From positions 62,001 to 126,000 of the forward strand of contig CAAGCO010000020.1 in NCBI GenBank assembly GCA_900768345.1: DNA of 64,000 nucleotides. The letters run 5' to 3'. A program made the translations under genes and the position numbers. Origin of the DNA: Bacilli bacterium (GTDB taxonomy: Bacteria > Bacillota_I > Bacilli_A > RF39 > UBA660). Under the pieces are notes generated by a model that was not told the origin of the DNA, did not search any database, and saw only the letters and a list, made by a program, of their open reading frames with translations. Of this stretch, positions 8,865 to 17,352 are shown piece after piece (within the stretch, counting starts at the first letter, position 1; every line of letters starts with the position of its first letter).

Positions 8865-10034
8865 ATGATTAGTTTTAAGTATAAAGACATTTATAATAAA
8901 TTTATTGATAGTTATAAAAAAATACATATTAATCCATTTCATGAAATTAGTGAATATGAGTTAGAAACTATATATAATGAATTAGTTAATTCTATGGATA
9001 TAACTGATGATTATACTTTTTATTATTTTATGAATTATATTATTAAAAGATTAAGTGGAAAAAGTGATGCTCATACAAAATTAGATATGGTATATGCTTT
9101 ACCAATTAACTTTAAAATATTTGATAATGAAGTTTTTGCTAATTATCCAGATAATTTAAGAGGTGCTAATTTAAAATATATAAATGGTATTAGTATTGAT
9201 AACATTATTTCTGAAATGGATAATGTTATTACATATGGTACACTAGGTAAAAGAAGATATGAATTAGAAAAAGGTTTATTTAATAGAAGAATGATGTTTG
9301 GTTTACCATCTCTAAAGAATAGTGATAGTCTAACATATGAGTTTATTACTTTAAATGGTGAACCTAAAATAATAAAATTTGATAAGAATAAAACTGAAAG
9401 AGAAGAAAAACCTTTTGATTATAATATGTACTTATATGGAGATACTGGAAAATATGAGTTTATAGATGATATACTTATATATCGTCATAGTTCCGTACAA
9501 TCACAGTTTAAAGATAAAATTGAAAAAGCCATCGAAACGCTTGAAAAAGAAGATTTATCGCAAATAAAATCAATTATAATTGACTTAAGAGGAAATACAG
9601 GCGGAAACTCAAGACTTAATAAATTGTTAATTGATTTTCTAAAAAAACATAATGATAAGAAATTAATATGCTTAACAGATTATAGAATATTTTCAGCAGG
9701 TAGATATGCTCTTATTGACTTAATAAGTCTTGGAGCAACCACTATAGGAGGAGAAATAAGCACACCAATTAATTGTTATGGAGAAAGTAACTGGGTACTT
9801 TTTGATAAATATAGTTTTTCTATTTCAGGTTGTTATTTTGATCCATCTATTAATTATTCATCAAGAAATAAAGATGATTTCTTAAAAACAAAAACAGATG
9901 AAATATTAAAACCACATATTTTTAAACCGGATATATATTTAGAACAAAGTAGAGAAGACTTTATAAAAGGCAATGATACTATTTTAGATTATGCAATTAA
10001 TTATTGTAAAGAGCAAAATAGAATGTTAAATTAA
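8865..10034 (+). CDS. S41-peptidase-like protein without signal peptide
   Basis: The start at 8865 is chosen because the AAGGTGG site then lies at normal distance; the protein has 389 residues. Its second half resembles the S41 (C-terminal processing peptidase) core: 'IIDLRGNTGGNS' near residue 240, 'FSAGRYALIDL' with a candidate nucleophile Ser277, and 'GATTIGGEIS' near residue 293. 'KSDAHTKL' near residue 69 resembles the N-terminal 'GDGHT' signature. There is no signal peptide, PDZ domain or membrane helix, unlike exported S41 peptidases. It stands alone with its own promoter, beside the ADP-ribosyltransferase-like gene. Enzyme activity is inferred from motifs only. Confidence 0.75.
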   Translation: MISFKYKDIYNKFIDSYKKIHINPFHEISEYELETIYNELVNSMDITDDYTFYYFMNYIIKRLSGKSDAHTKLDMVYALPINFKIFDNEVFANYPDNLRGANLKYINGISIDNIISEMDNVITYGTLGKRRYELEKGLFNRRMMFGLPSLKNSDSLTYEFITLNGEPKIIKFDKNKTEREEKPFDYNMYLYGDTGKYEFIDDILIYRHSSVQSQFKDKIEKAIETLEKEDLSQIKSIIIDLRGNTGGNSRLNKLLIDFLKKHNDKKLICLTDYRIFSAGRYALIDLISLGATTIGGEISTPINCYGESNWVLFDKYSFSISGCYFDPSINYSSRNKDDFLKTKTDEILKPHIFKPDIYLEQSREDFIKGNDTILDYAINYCKEQNRMLN

Positions 10035-10102
10035 TATATTAGAATATTGATATAGTATATTAGTAATGATAAAATAAAAATATAAAATAAGGAGAAGTAA
10101 TT

Positions 10103-10891
10103 ATGTCAAAAGAAATATCGTACACAAAAAGTGAGTTAGATTCATTATCAGCATATGGTGGAAGAGGAAGACGAGAAAGAAAAAACACTAGTTTATCAGA
10201 ATATCTAGGACTAATAAGCAATAATGAACTTAATAATTTTTTACTTTACTTAACAAATAAAAATAAAACAATTCAACCAGTTGAAATTGAGGGACTAACA
10301 TTAGATGATTATAGAATAATGCTTAGAGATATAGATAATTTATTCTCAGTTGCCTGCAAATATGGATTCACTCACGAACTTCCAGAAAGCATTAAAAGAG
10401 GTGACCCATATGCAGGTAGAATGTTATCAAATGGTACTAATAATTGGCTATCAGATAAAATGTTGTCATGTTCAACAGGAGATGTTAGTCAATTCTCGTA
10501 TACGACAGGTAGAAACGGAAGAATAACAAATTCAACAATTATAACATTTTCATTTAGTGAAAAAGATAGAAGAGAAAGAAAGATACCTTTTATTAATGTC
10601 AACGATATATTAAAAGAGGGAGATGTCTTTAATGGTGAAAAAGAAATTATATTGCCACCTTTTTTTGAAACAAGAATAACAGACAAAAAAGAAATAGCAC
10701 CATCCCCAAACGGACATGATTTTTTTAGAAACTATTATTCATTTGATTTTAGTTCAAGAATGAATAAACCAGAAAAAGAAATTGAAACACTTAGTGATGA
10801 AGAATTACAAAGCTGTATTGATGCAATAAATGCAGTTACACCTAAAACTATAACAAAAGATTTTGAAACAAGTGAAGAGAAAAAAATTTAG
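10103..10891 (+). CDS. Putative mono-ADP-ribosyltransferase, 5' part
   Basis: This 262-residue frame carries the three signatures of R-S-E class mono-ADP-ribosyltransferases in the right order: Arg99 in 'IKRGDPY', a Ser/Thr segment 'LSCSTG' near residues 121-126, and the E-x-E motif Glu179-Lys-Glu181 in 'GEKEIILPP'. The spacing from Arg to the second Glu, 82 residues, is similar to that of known toxins in this class. Such enzymes transfer ADP-ribose from NAD to a target protein. No signal peptide is present. The frame ends at TAG 10889-10891 immediately after a run of seven A; the next frame continues as good coding sequence to 11484, so this is probably the 5' part of one ~460-residue protein. 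The identification rests on motifs only. Confidence 0.6.
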   Translation: MSKEISYTKSELDSLSAYGGRGRRERKNTSLSEYLGLISNNELNNFLLYLTNKNKTIQPVEIEGLTLDDYRIMLRDIDNLFSVACKYGFTHELPESIKRGDPYAGRMLSNGTNNWLSDKMLSCSTGDVSQFSYTTGRNGRITNSTIITFSFSEKDRRERKIPFINVNDILKEGDVFNGEKEIILPPFFETRITDKKEIAPSPNGHDFFRNYYSFDFSSRMNKPEKEIETLSDEELQSCIDAINAVTPKTITKDFETSEEKKI

Positions 10892-11484
10892 AGCATGCAA
10901 AAAGTATACTTAGAAATTATATACAAACTAGATTTCACCAAATATATAACCAAACATTATTTGAAGTATTAGATAGAGAAGAATTAAGCGATTACTTCTA
11001 TAGAGAAGAATTAAGCAAATTAAATTCAAAACATTTCGAACTATGTGACAATGAACGACTAGCTAGATATATGGCAAATGATAGAGTGTTTGAACTAGAA
11101 TTAGATAACTACTATAGAAATGTATTTCCAAATATAAGTCATGCTGAAAGAATAAATAGAGAATTAGAATTCGTATGTAGAAATCCTAATTATTTCAAAA
11201 TTAGTGATACAGAATTTAGAGACAGAGACAATTTAGAGTTGAGAGTTCATGAAAGAGTAGAAGATAGAGAAGATAGAATGGGATTAAAAGTAAATGAATT
11301 TAGAGTTATAGAACAAACAATAGCTGAAATAAGTAAAGCAAATATACCAGAAAACTTTCCAACAGGCTACTACACAAGAACATTAGAAACTATTGAAAAA
11401 AGAAACTTGAATATATTTAGAAGTAGACAGAAAAAAGAAGCAATGGAACAAACTAATGACACTGAAATAGGAATGAGACTTTAA
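10876..11484 (+). CDS. 3' part of the frameshifted ADP-ribosyltransferase-like gene
   Basis: The -1 frame is open from 10876 but has no ATG, GTG or TTG until 11071. The codons before 11071 read as natural, charged, helical protein ('LEHAKSILRNY', 'REELSDYFYREELSK', 'NERLARYMAND'), so the first methionine is not a convincing start and no Shine-Dalgarno precedes it. The segment therefore reads as the C-terminal ~200 residues of the upstream gene. It is rich in Glu, Arg and Asn and strongly helical, with no recognised domain. Joining requires one extra A in the A7 run, or a programmed or transcriptional slip there. Confidence 0.65.
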   Translation, partial: REKNLEHAKSILRNYIQTRFHQIYNQTLFEVLDREELSDYFYREELSKLNSKHFELCDNERLARYMANDRVFELELDNYYRNVFPNISHAERINRELEFVCRNPNYFKISDTEFRDRDNLELRVHERVEDREDRMGLKVNEFRVIEQTIAEISKANIPENFPTGYYTRTLETIEKRNLNIFRSRQKKEAMEQTNDTEIGMRL

Positions 11485-11673
11485 AATAAAAATATATATC
11501 TTCTTGTATGTAACGGTGGAAATTTAAGAAATACATGGAAAAACTACGAGGAAATATTAAAAGGAAACAACATAGTATTTAAGATAGACTTAATATATCC
11601 AATTAAAAACGGTATAGAAGAATCTAAAAAGAAAGCTAATGAATGGATAAAGAATAATTTAAAGACTATATAA
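11485..11673 (+). pseudogene. Gene fragment lacking a start
   Basis: Directly after the TAA at 11484, and in the same frame, about 60 codons read cleanly to TAA 11671-11673 ('LLVCNGGNLRNTWK', 'NNIVFKIDLIYP', 'ANEWIKNNLKTI'). No start codon or ribosome site serves it. It is either the C-terminal end of another gene left by deletion, or a former extension of the preceding gene cut off by a stop mutation. No family is recognised. Confidence 0.5.
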
Positions 11674-11698
11674 TATATCATAAATATAGTCTTTTTTA
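11661..11698 (+). terminator. Terminator before the holin-like gene
   Basis: AAAGACTATA (11661-11670) pairs with TATAGTCTTT (11685-11694) and is followed by Ts. Confidence 0.85.
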
Positions 11699-11744
11699 AT
11701 GTTCATAAAATTTAATATATAATAAAATACAATAGGTGATACAT

Positions 11745-12065
11745 ATGAATATTGAATTAATAAAAGAACTACTTTTAATAGCAGTATCATCAAGTATAAT
11801 AAGCACAGCTTTTGTACAAAAGATTAAAGGCGCATCGTTAATTAAATGTAGTGAATGTTTGATATATATATCATTCTTAATTTCTATGAGTTTTGGTATT
11901 TTATTTACGTTATCTTTTACTGAGTATGCATTAAGTGATTCTGTATGGGTAGGGTTATTTAGTTTTATTGGAGCAGATTCTCTTTATAAAACATTCGAAG
12001 ATAAACTATTTAAATCATTTAATAAAATAAATGAAATAAAAGAAATAGAAAGAAAAGACTTATGA
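11745..12065 (+). CDS. Small holin-like membrane protein
   Basis: The ATG at 11745 follows an AGGTGAT site; the GTG at 11736 lies inside that site and is rejected. The 106-residue protein has three hydrophobic stretches (about residues 8-26, 38-58 and 65-80) and a charged C-terminal tail rich in Lys and Glu, the usual plan of a phage-type holin. It overlaps the next gene, an M23 peptidase, by 4 bases (ATGA), so the two are translationally coupled as holin-endolysin pairs commonly are. No phage structural gene is nearby. The alternative is an unrelated small membrane protein. Confidence 0.6.
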   Translation: MNIELIKELLLIAVSSSIISTAFVQKIKGASLIKCSECLIYISFLISMSFGILFTLSFTEYALSDSVWVGLFSFIGADSLYKTFEDKLFKSFNKINEIKEIERKDL

Positions 12066-12655
12066 TAAAACTATATTTTCCTTGCAAATACGTAAGTTTT
12101 ACAAGAGGATACTCATCTAGTCATAAAGGATTAGATATGGCATGGAACTCTAAATATGGGGGACCTAATCACAATATATTAGCTCCAGCAGACGGAATAG
12201 TAAAAAAAGTATTAAAAAATTATAACAAAACAGACAAAACTAATAAAACATATGGAAACTACGTAATAATAGATCATGGCAATAATATTGAAACAGTAGT
12301 GGCACATCTAAAATATAATACAGTAAGAGTTAAGAAAGGCGATAAAGTAAAAAAAGGACAAATACTAGGCGTTATGGGTAATACTGGGTATTCAAAAGGT
12401 ACACACTGTCACTATGAAGTAAAAATAAGTAATGAAAAGGTAGATCCACTAAAATACACATACTTAGAAAAAGAAAATATATTAAATGACGCAACATCTA
12501 AAGAATATAAAATATTAAAGATTACAGAAGAACCCAAAAAAGAAGAAAAAACTGAAGAGAAAATATTAGAAAAAGTAAAATTTGAATATATATGTCCTAA
12601 AACAGGTATTTATAAAATTAAACTCATGGAAAACGAAAAGATCCTAATTATTTAG
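12062..12655 (+). CDS. M23 peptidase (endolysin-like)
   Basis: This 197-residue protein is an M23/lysostaphin-type zinc endopeptidase that would cut cell-wall cross-bridges. Metal ligands are His21 and Asp25 in 'SSHKGLD' and His117 in 'GTHCHYEV'; His82 ('VAHLK') and His115 are the catalytic histidines. It has no signal peptide, so it needs a holin or lysis to reach the wall, and the coupled holin-like gene upstream offers that. A short Lys/Glu-rich linker and a ~30-residue tail follow the domain. The last 12 bases overlap the convergent rnhC gene. Confidence 0.85.
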   Translation: MIKLYFPCKYVSFTRGYSSSHKGLDMAWNSKYGGPNHNILAPADGIVKKVLKNYNKTDKTNKTYGNYVIIDHGNNIETVVAHLKYNTVRVKKGDKVKKGQILGVMGNTGYSKGTHCHYEVKISNEKVDPLKYTYLEKENILNDATSKEYKILKITEEPKKEEKTEEKILEKVKFEYICPKTGIYKIKLMENEKILII

Positions 12656-13582
12656 AATCTTTTCTGTATTTTTAAAGTTAAGCTTAGCTATCTTTTCTAG
12701 TTCAAGTTTTCCATATTTAGAAACAATCTTCTTACCAAGTTCGTCAACTTTATCACTAGCACCTTTTAGTATTGTAACACCATACTTCTCTGATAACTTA
12801 TCCATTTCTACTAAGAATAAATATCTACTTATAACACTCGCAGCAGCAACACTTAAATGTTTACTTTCACCTTTAGTTAAGAATGTTATCTTAGTAACTT
12901 TATCAGTAATATTTTCTTGCTTTAAGTAACTAAAATAACTTCTAGGAGTAGTAAATTGATCAACTATGATTTTATGATAAGGAATTCCTTTATTAGATAG
13001 TTCATATAAAACTCTATTATGAAGTATTGCCTTTATCTTATTCATATTAAAACCTTTATTAGAAAGTTCATTATATTTAACATTTGATAATGTAAATGTA
13101 ACATAAGGTATTTTATCCATAAGAATAGGGGCACATCTGCGAATCTTTTCATCAGTCATTTTTTTAGAGTCCATTATCTTTAAATCTTCAAGCAACTTTC
13201 TTGTAGACTTATCAACTAATGTAGCTGTTACAATAATAGGACCAAAATAGTCACCAGTACCAACTTCATCGCTACCAATAGCATCATAGTAGTAGTATGT
13301 TTTATCATCTTCTTTGTTTTCTTTAGCTTTTATTTCACTATCTATATCTCTTTGATTAAAATGTCTTTCTAAATCTTTCCACATATTAGCATCAATATCA
13401 GCACTAATACCTTGAAACATAACTTTACCACTTTCATATAAAGTTATAATAGTTCCGCCTTCCTCAGCTTGAAAAACTGAATATGGTGGTTTTTTATCTC
13501 TACTAAGTAATTCATAATAATCAATCATTTTTTCTTTGATATTATCACTTACTTTAAACACAATAGTTTTTTGTTCTGCCAT
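12644..13582 (-). CDS. rnhC: Ribonuclease HIII
   Basis: The 312-residue protein has the N-terminal substrate-binding (DUF3378-like) region and a C-terminal RNase HII-like domain with the diagnostic HIII motif 'GSDEVGTGDYFGP' near residue 107. It removes RNA from RNA-DNA hybrids, including R-loops and primers. It is the only minus-strand gene in this part of the window and converges with the M23 peptidase gene with a 12-base overlap. Length and motif match Bacillus RnhC. Confidence 0.95.
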   Translation of the reverse strand: MAEQKTIVFKVSDNIKEKMIDYYELLSRDKKPPYSVFQAEEGGTIITLYESGKVMFQGISADIDANMWKDLERHFNQRDIDSEIKAKENKEDDKTYYYYDAIGSDEVGTGDYFGPIIVTATLVDKSTRKLLEDLKIMDSKKMTDEKIRRCAPILMDKIPYVTFTLSNVKYNELSNKGFNMNKIKAILHNRVLYELSNKGIPYHKIIVDQFTTPRSYFSYLKQENITDKVTKITFLTKGESKHLSVAAASVISRYLFLVEMDKLSEKYGVTILKGASDKVDELGKKIVSKYGKLELEKIAKLNFKNTEKILNN

Positions 13583-13671
13583 ATAATCACATCCAAGAAT
13601 ATTTTAACATATTTTAATAATTCTTGAAATCTTTAATTAAAAAATATATAATAAAAAACCAAGAGGTAACT

Positions 13672-14055
13672 ATGAGAGATAAATATTTAAGGATATTCTT
13701 TTTAGATTTAAGTATGTTTTTTGGAAAATTTGAACTTAATGATAATTTTATTAATATATTTAATAGCTTTATAAGAACTAATTTAAATGAAACTACTGTA
13801 GATTGTTTTGACAAAATTATCATTGTAAAAAAACTAGAGGATGGAAAGTATGATGCTAGATATAGTTTAGAATCATTTATTGATGCTAATAACGATATTA
13901 TAGACGATAAAACAAAAGGAATATTTGATGGTGTTGATTTAGAAGTATCAAATATGATTGGAGAACTTGCTGTAGCATTCAAAGAATATTTTGAATGCGT
14001 TCTTAATGCATTTAATAGCGAAGATGATGGATTTTATAGAAAACTAAAACAATAA
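13672..14055 (+). CDS. Hypothetical protein, 127 residues
   Basis: The start at 13672 follows an AAGAGGTAAC site; a TATAAT lies about 20 bases upstream of that. The protein is mixed helical, acidic in its centre ('DANNDIIDDKTKG'), and has no signal peptide, membrane helix or recognised motif. It is divergent from rnhC and upstream of the tmk block, separated from it by a structured leader. Confidence 0.6.
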   Translation: MRDKYLRIFFLDLSMFFGKFELNDNFINIFNSFIRTNLNETTVDCFDKIIIVKKLEDGKYDARYSLESFIDANNDIIDDKTKGIFDGVDLEVSNMIGELAVAFKEYFECVLNAFNSEDDGFYRKLKQ

Positions 14056-14122
14056 AAAGTATTTACACTTATTATATCTTTATATTTAAAAATGAGATTT
14101 TATATGTTATATTAAATATAGA

Positions 14123-14185
14123 GGTAATATTAGTGTTAATGATAAATTAATGCATTTTTAACATAGGATATTACTATGTTATTTT
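14123..14185 (+). promoter_or_regulatory. Long leader hairpin upstream of tmk
   Basis: Arms at 14123-14139 and 14158-14175 form an imperfect ~16-bp stem (GGTAATAT... against ...ATATTACT), followed within ten bases by a T-rich stretch and then the tmk ribosome site. The layout resembles an attenuator or a leader hairpin governing the dTMP synthesis genes. No known riboswitch class is recognised. Confidence 0.4.
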
Positions 14186-14199
14186 TTATTGGAGGAAAC

Positions 14200-14934
14200 A
14201 TGGAAAGAGCAAAAATAATTGTTATTGAAGGAACTGATGGTTCAGGAAAAGAAACACAAAGTAAAAAAATAGAAGAGTATTATATTTCGAAAGGATTAAG
14301 AGTTAAAAAATATTCATTTCCAAACTATAACTCTCCAACTGGTAAAATTGTAGGAGCTTCTTATTTGGGAAAACCTGAGCTTGGCCAATCAGTATTTCCA
14401 GAGACTTCTGCTAAAGTCGACCCACTAGTAAGTAGTCTTTACTATGCAGCAGACAGACGATATAATTTTTTAAAGTTTATTGAAGAAGAAATTTATAAAA
14501 ATGATATTATAATTCTTGATAGATATACTACATCAAACATGGGACATCAAGCAGGAAAAGCAAAAACTAAAAAAGAAGAAAATAAAATATTAAGATTTAT
14601 AGAAAAGTTAGAATTTGATTTATGTGAACTACCAAGACCAGATATTGTAGTATTTCTATATATGCCATTTGAAGCAGCAAAAGAGTTAAGAAAAGGAAGA
14701 GCAGCTGGAGATGGAAACGAAAATAGTGAAGAACATTTAAGAAAAGCAGAACAAACATATTTAGATATAAGCACGCGCTATGGATGGACACATATAGGTT
14801 GTCTAAAAACGGAAAAGTTTGAACAACTTGAAGACATTAAATCAATTGATGAAATTAGTGATGAAATCATTGCCACTCTTAACAGTAAACTAGAAGAAGA
14901 ACCAGGCCAAATTAAAAGAATGACAAGATTTTAA
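14200..14934 (+). CDS. tmk: Thymidylate kinase
   Basis: The ATG at 14200 follows GGAGGAAAC, giving 244 residues; the earlier start at 14176 has no ribosome site. The P-loop is 'EGTDGSGKETQ', a DRY-type segment 'ILDRYTTSN' follows, and the LID region is 'RKGRAAGDGNENSEEHLRKAE'. It phosphorylates dTMP to dTDP. The following genes thyA and folA complete de novo dTMP synthesis, so the three form a functional operon. Confidence 0.88.
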   Translation: MERAKIIVIEGTDGSGKETQSKKIEEYYISKGLRVKKYSFPNYNSPTGKIVGASYLGKPELGQSVFPETSAKVDPLVSSLYYAADRRYNFLKFIEEEIYKNDIIILDRYTTSNMGHQAGKAKTKKEENKILRFIEKLEFDLCELPRPDIVVFLYMPFEAAKELRKGRAAGDGNENSEEHLRKAEQTYLDISTRYGWTHIGCLKTEKFEQLEDIKSIDEISDEIIATLNSKLEEEPGQIKRMTRF

Positions 14935-14954
14935 TATAAGGAAGTGAGGTAATT

Positions 14955-15857
14955 ATGGGACGTTGGGATAAAGAATATCTTAAACTATGTAAAAAAATAT
15001 TAAAAGAAGGAAAAGAAGTAGAAAATAGAACTGGAATAAATACTATTAAAATACCAGCATATAGTTTTGAGTTTGATCTTGAAAAAGAATTTCCATTTCT
15101 AACAACTAAACAATTATTTTATAGACAAGCTATTTTAGAAATGCTATGGATTTTCCAAGTGCAAAGTAACGATGTTAGATGGCTTCAAGAAAGAAATGTA
15201 CACATTTGGGATGAATGGGAGATAGATGAAGAAGGACTATGGAAAGCAACACAAATGGTACCTGATGAAAATGGCAAACTTGTTAAAAAAGAAATAGTAA
15301 AAGATTTTGGAAAAGATTGGGCGCATACAATAGGTACAGCATATGGATGGATAGTAAGAGAATATGATCAAGTGAATAAACTCATTAATACTATTAAAAC
15401 TAATCCGACAGACAGAAGAATGATAATTAATTTATGGCAAAATAAACACTTAGATACAGCTGTTTTACCATCATGCGTATGGTCATCAGAATGGGATGTT
15501 ACTGATGGACACTTAAATGCATATGTTCATCAAAGAAGCTGTGATGTACCTTTAGGTCTTCCATTTAATGTAACACAATATTCAGTATTACTTTATATGA
15601 TTGCTCATGTAACAGGACTTAAACCAGGCAAACTTTACTGGAGTATTAAAGATGCACACATCTATGTAAATCAAATAGACGGAATTAAAGAACAAATAAG
15701 AAGAGGAAAAGAACTAGAAGATTTACCAGCACCAAAATTATGGTTAAATCCTGAAGTAAAAGATTTCTATGATTTTGATAACAGCAGTGACTTAAAAGAT
15801 ATAAAAGTTATCGATTATAAACATCACGGTAAAATATCTTTTCCAATAGCTCAGTAG
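14955..15857 (+). CDS. thyA: Thymidylate synthase
   Basis: The 300-residue protein methylates dUMP to dTMP using methylene-tetrahydrofolate. The catalytic Cys is in 'LPSCVWSSEWDV', the phosphate/dUMP site is 'QRSCDVPLGLPFN', and the C-terminus is 'HHGKISFPIAQ'. The Cys-loop differs from the Escherichia form (usually LPPCH) and an insertion is present near residues 75-100, a variant I associate with other Gram-positive anaerobes. The folate oxidised here is recycled by the DHFR encoded 7 bases downstream. Confidence 0.95.
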   Translation: MGRWDKEYLKLCKKILKEGKEVENRTGINTIKIPAYSFEFDLEKEFPFLTTKQLFYRQAILEMLWIFQVQSNDVRWLQERNVHIWDEWEIDEEGLWKATQMVPDENGKLVKKEIVKDFGKDWAHTIGTAYGWIVREYDQVNKLINTIKTNPTDRRMIINLWQNKHLDTAVLPSCVWSSEWDVTDGHLNAYVHQRSCDVPLGLPFNVTQYSVLLYMIAHVTGLKPGKLYWSIKDAHIYVNQIDGIKEQIRRGKELEDLPAPKLWLNPEVKDFYDFDNSSDLKDIKVIDYKHHGKISFPIAQ

Positions 15858-15864
15858 GTGAATT

Positions 15865-16347
15865 ATGAGTTATACAATTATAGCCGCAATAGGAAAAAAT
15901 AATGAGTTAGGAAGAAATAACAAATTAATTTGGCATTTACCAAATGACTTAAAGTTTTTTAAAGAAATAACAACTGGACATACTATAATAATGGGAAGAA
16001 AGACACTAGAGTCTCTTCCAAAACTACTTCCAAATAGACATCATATAGTTTTATCAAGTAAAGAAGATTTTGAAGAATCTATTGAACACTACAAAACATT
16101 AAAAGAGCTTTTAGAATCACTAAAAAATAGAGAAGAAGAAATGTTTGTAATAGGTGGAGCTAGTATATATAAAGAGTTTATAGATATAGCAGATAAAATG
16201 TATCTAACTGAAATTGATAGTGAATGTAAAGATGCAGATGTATACTTTCCAGAATTTAATAAGTTAGATTGGGATAGAACAATTATAAAAGAAAACGAAG
16301 ATAATGGAATAACATATAAACACGTTCTATATAAAAGAAGCAAATAA
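15865..16347 (+). CDS. folA: Dihydrofolate reductase
   Basis: The 160-residue enzyme shows the expected N-terminus 'IIAAIGKNNELG', 'WHLPNDLKFFKEIT' with the active-site Asp, 'IIMGRKTLESLP' and the NADPH-binding 'FVIGGASIYKEF'. It regenerates tetrahydrofolate used by ThyA. It closes the tmk-thyA-folA operon, ending in a terminator. Confidence 0.96.
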   Translation: MSYTIIAAIGKNNELGRNNKLIWHLPNDLKFFKEITTGHTIIMGRKTLESLPKLLPNRHHIVLSSKEDFEESIEHYKTLKELLESLKNREEEMFVIGGASIYKEFIDIADKMYLTEIDSECKDADVYFPEFNKLDWDRTIIKENEDNGITYKHVLYKRSK

Positions 16348-16358
16348 CTTCTTTTTTT
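16333..16358 (+). terminator. Terminator after folA
   Basis: AAAAGAAG pairs with CTTCTTTT around a 7-base loop containing the stop codon and is followed by Ts. Confidence 0.85.
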
Positions 16359-16399
16359 TAATCATGAAATATATTATAATATAACTAGGATGTGATAAT

Positions 16400-17326
16400 A
16401 TGTTTGAAAAAATATTAAAGAAAAGTACTGGCTTATTATATATATCTACTTCTATTATTCTTGCGACTATTTTAATTTGTATTATTTCACAAGTGTATAC
16501 GAAAAAATTAATAGATACAGACACTGAATATGTAACTAAAGCATTTGTAGTTGATAGTGAAAACACTAAAGCAAAAATATCAAATATAGAAAGTATAATA
16601 TATTTGAATGAAAACTATTATATGGTTCTTACAAAAAGACAAGTTTATATGGCAAGATTATCGCTAAACGAAGCAAAAAGTATTAGAGAAAAAATAAAGA
16701 ATAATAAAGATGCTACGATATATGGTGAAATTAGAAAAGTAAATGAAGAAGCTAAAAAATATTTTATAACAACATACAATAGAGTATCAAATAAAAAAAC
16801 CATCACTGAAGATGAATATGTAAAAAAGATGGGTAATTATTATTTAGAACAAAAAGAACTAAACGATAAAATAGAAAAAACAAATAATACAATGATAATT
16901 ATTTCAATAATACTTGTATCTCTAGGAATTTCATTATCTATAATTTTTATTAGAAATAATAATAAAAACTATAAGTTAATTAGAAAGCTAAGTAAAACTG
17001 AAATTTCTAAAATAGATAAAGAATTATCTAAAGCATTAAAAAGTCACAAAACATATATAACTGAAAACTATATAATAAATTATAGTATGGGAACAAGTTT
17101 AATAAAATATGAAAATATCTTATTTGCATACAAAAACAATATCAAAAATACAAAGCGTGATATTATTGTAATATATACAAAAGATTTAGAAAAAACTGTA
17201 GTTACAATTGATTCAAATGTTAAACTACTAGATAAAATAAAATCAAAAAATAAAAATGTTTTACTAGGTAAAACAGATAAAAATATAGAAAAACTTGAAA
17301 AAGAATATAATTTAAATATTAATTAA
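16400..17326 (+). CDS. Two-helix membrane protein, unknown function
   Basis: The 308-residue protein has one transmembrane segment at about residues 10-32 and a second at about 165-188, with a Lys/Glu-rich, probably extracytoplasmic region between them and a cytoplasmic C-terminal domain of ~120 residues. No family motif is recognised. It is a single-gene unit bounded by terminators and preceded by its own TATAAT. Confidence 0.65.
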   Translation: MFEKILKKSTGLLYISTSIILATILICIISQVYTKKLIDTDTEYVTKAFVVDSENTKAKISNIESIIYLNENYYMVLTKRQVYMARLSLNEAKSIREKIKNNKDATIYGEIRKVNEEAKKYFITTYNRVSNKKTITEDEYVKKMGNYYLEQKELNDKIEKTNNTMIIISIILVSLGISLSIIFIRNNNKNYKLIRKLSKTEISKIDKELSKALKSHKTYITENYIINYSMGTSLIKYENILFAYKNNIKNTKRDIIVIYTKDLEKTVVTIDSNVKLLDKIKSKNKNVLLGKTDKNIEKLEKEYNLNIN

Positions 17327-17352
17327 AAGGAAGAGTAATCTTCCTTTTAATT
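17323..17352. terminator. Bidirectional terminator
   Basis: TTAAAAGGAAGA pairs with TCTTCCTTTTAA around a short loop. It has A-rich and T-rich flanks and serves both convergent genes. Confidence 0.85.

Noticed and set aside
10879..10888. Classical A AAA AAG -1 slippery heptamer
   Set aside because: The A7 run is slippery, but the zero-frame codons (AAA AAA ATT) do not make the classical heptamer; other slippage routes remain open.
11745..12655. Intact prophage around the holin/M23 pair
   Set aside because: No capsid, tail, terminase or integrase genes lie on either side; only the lysis-type pair is present.
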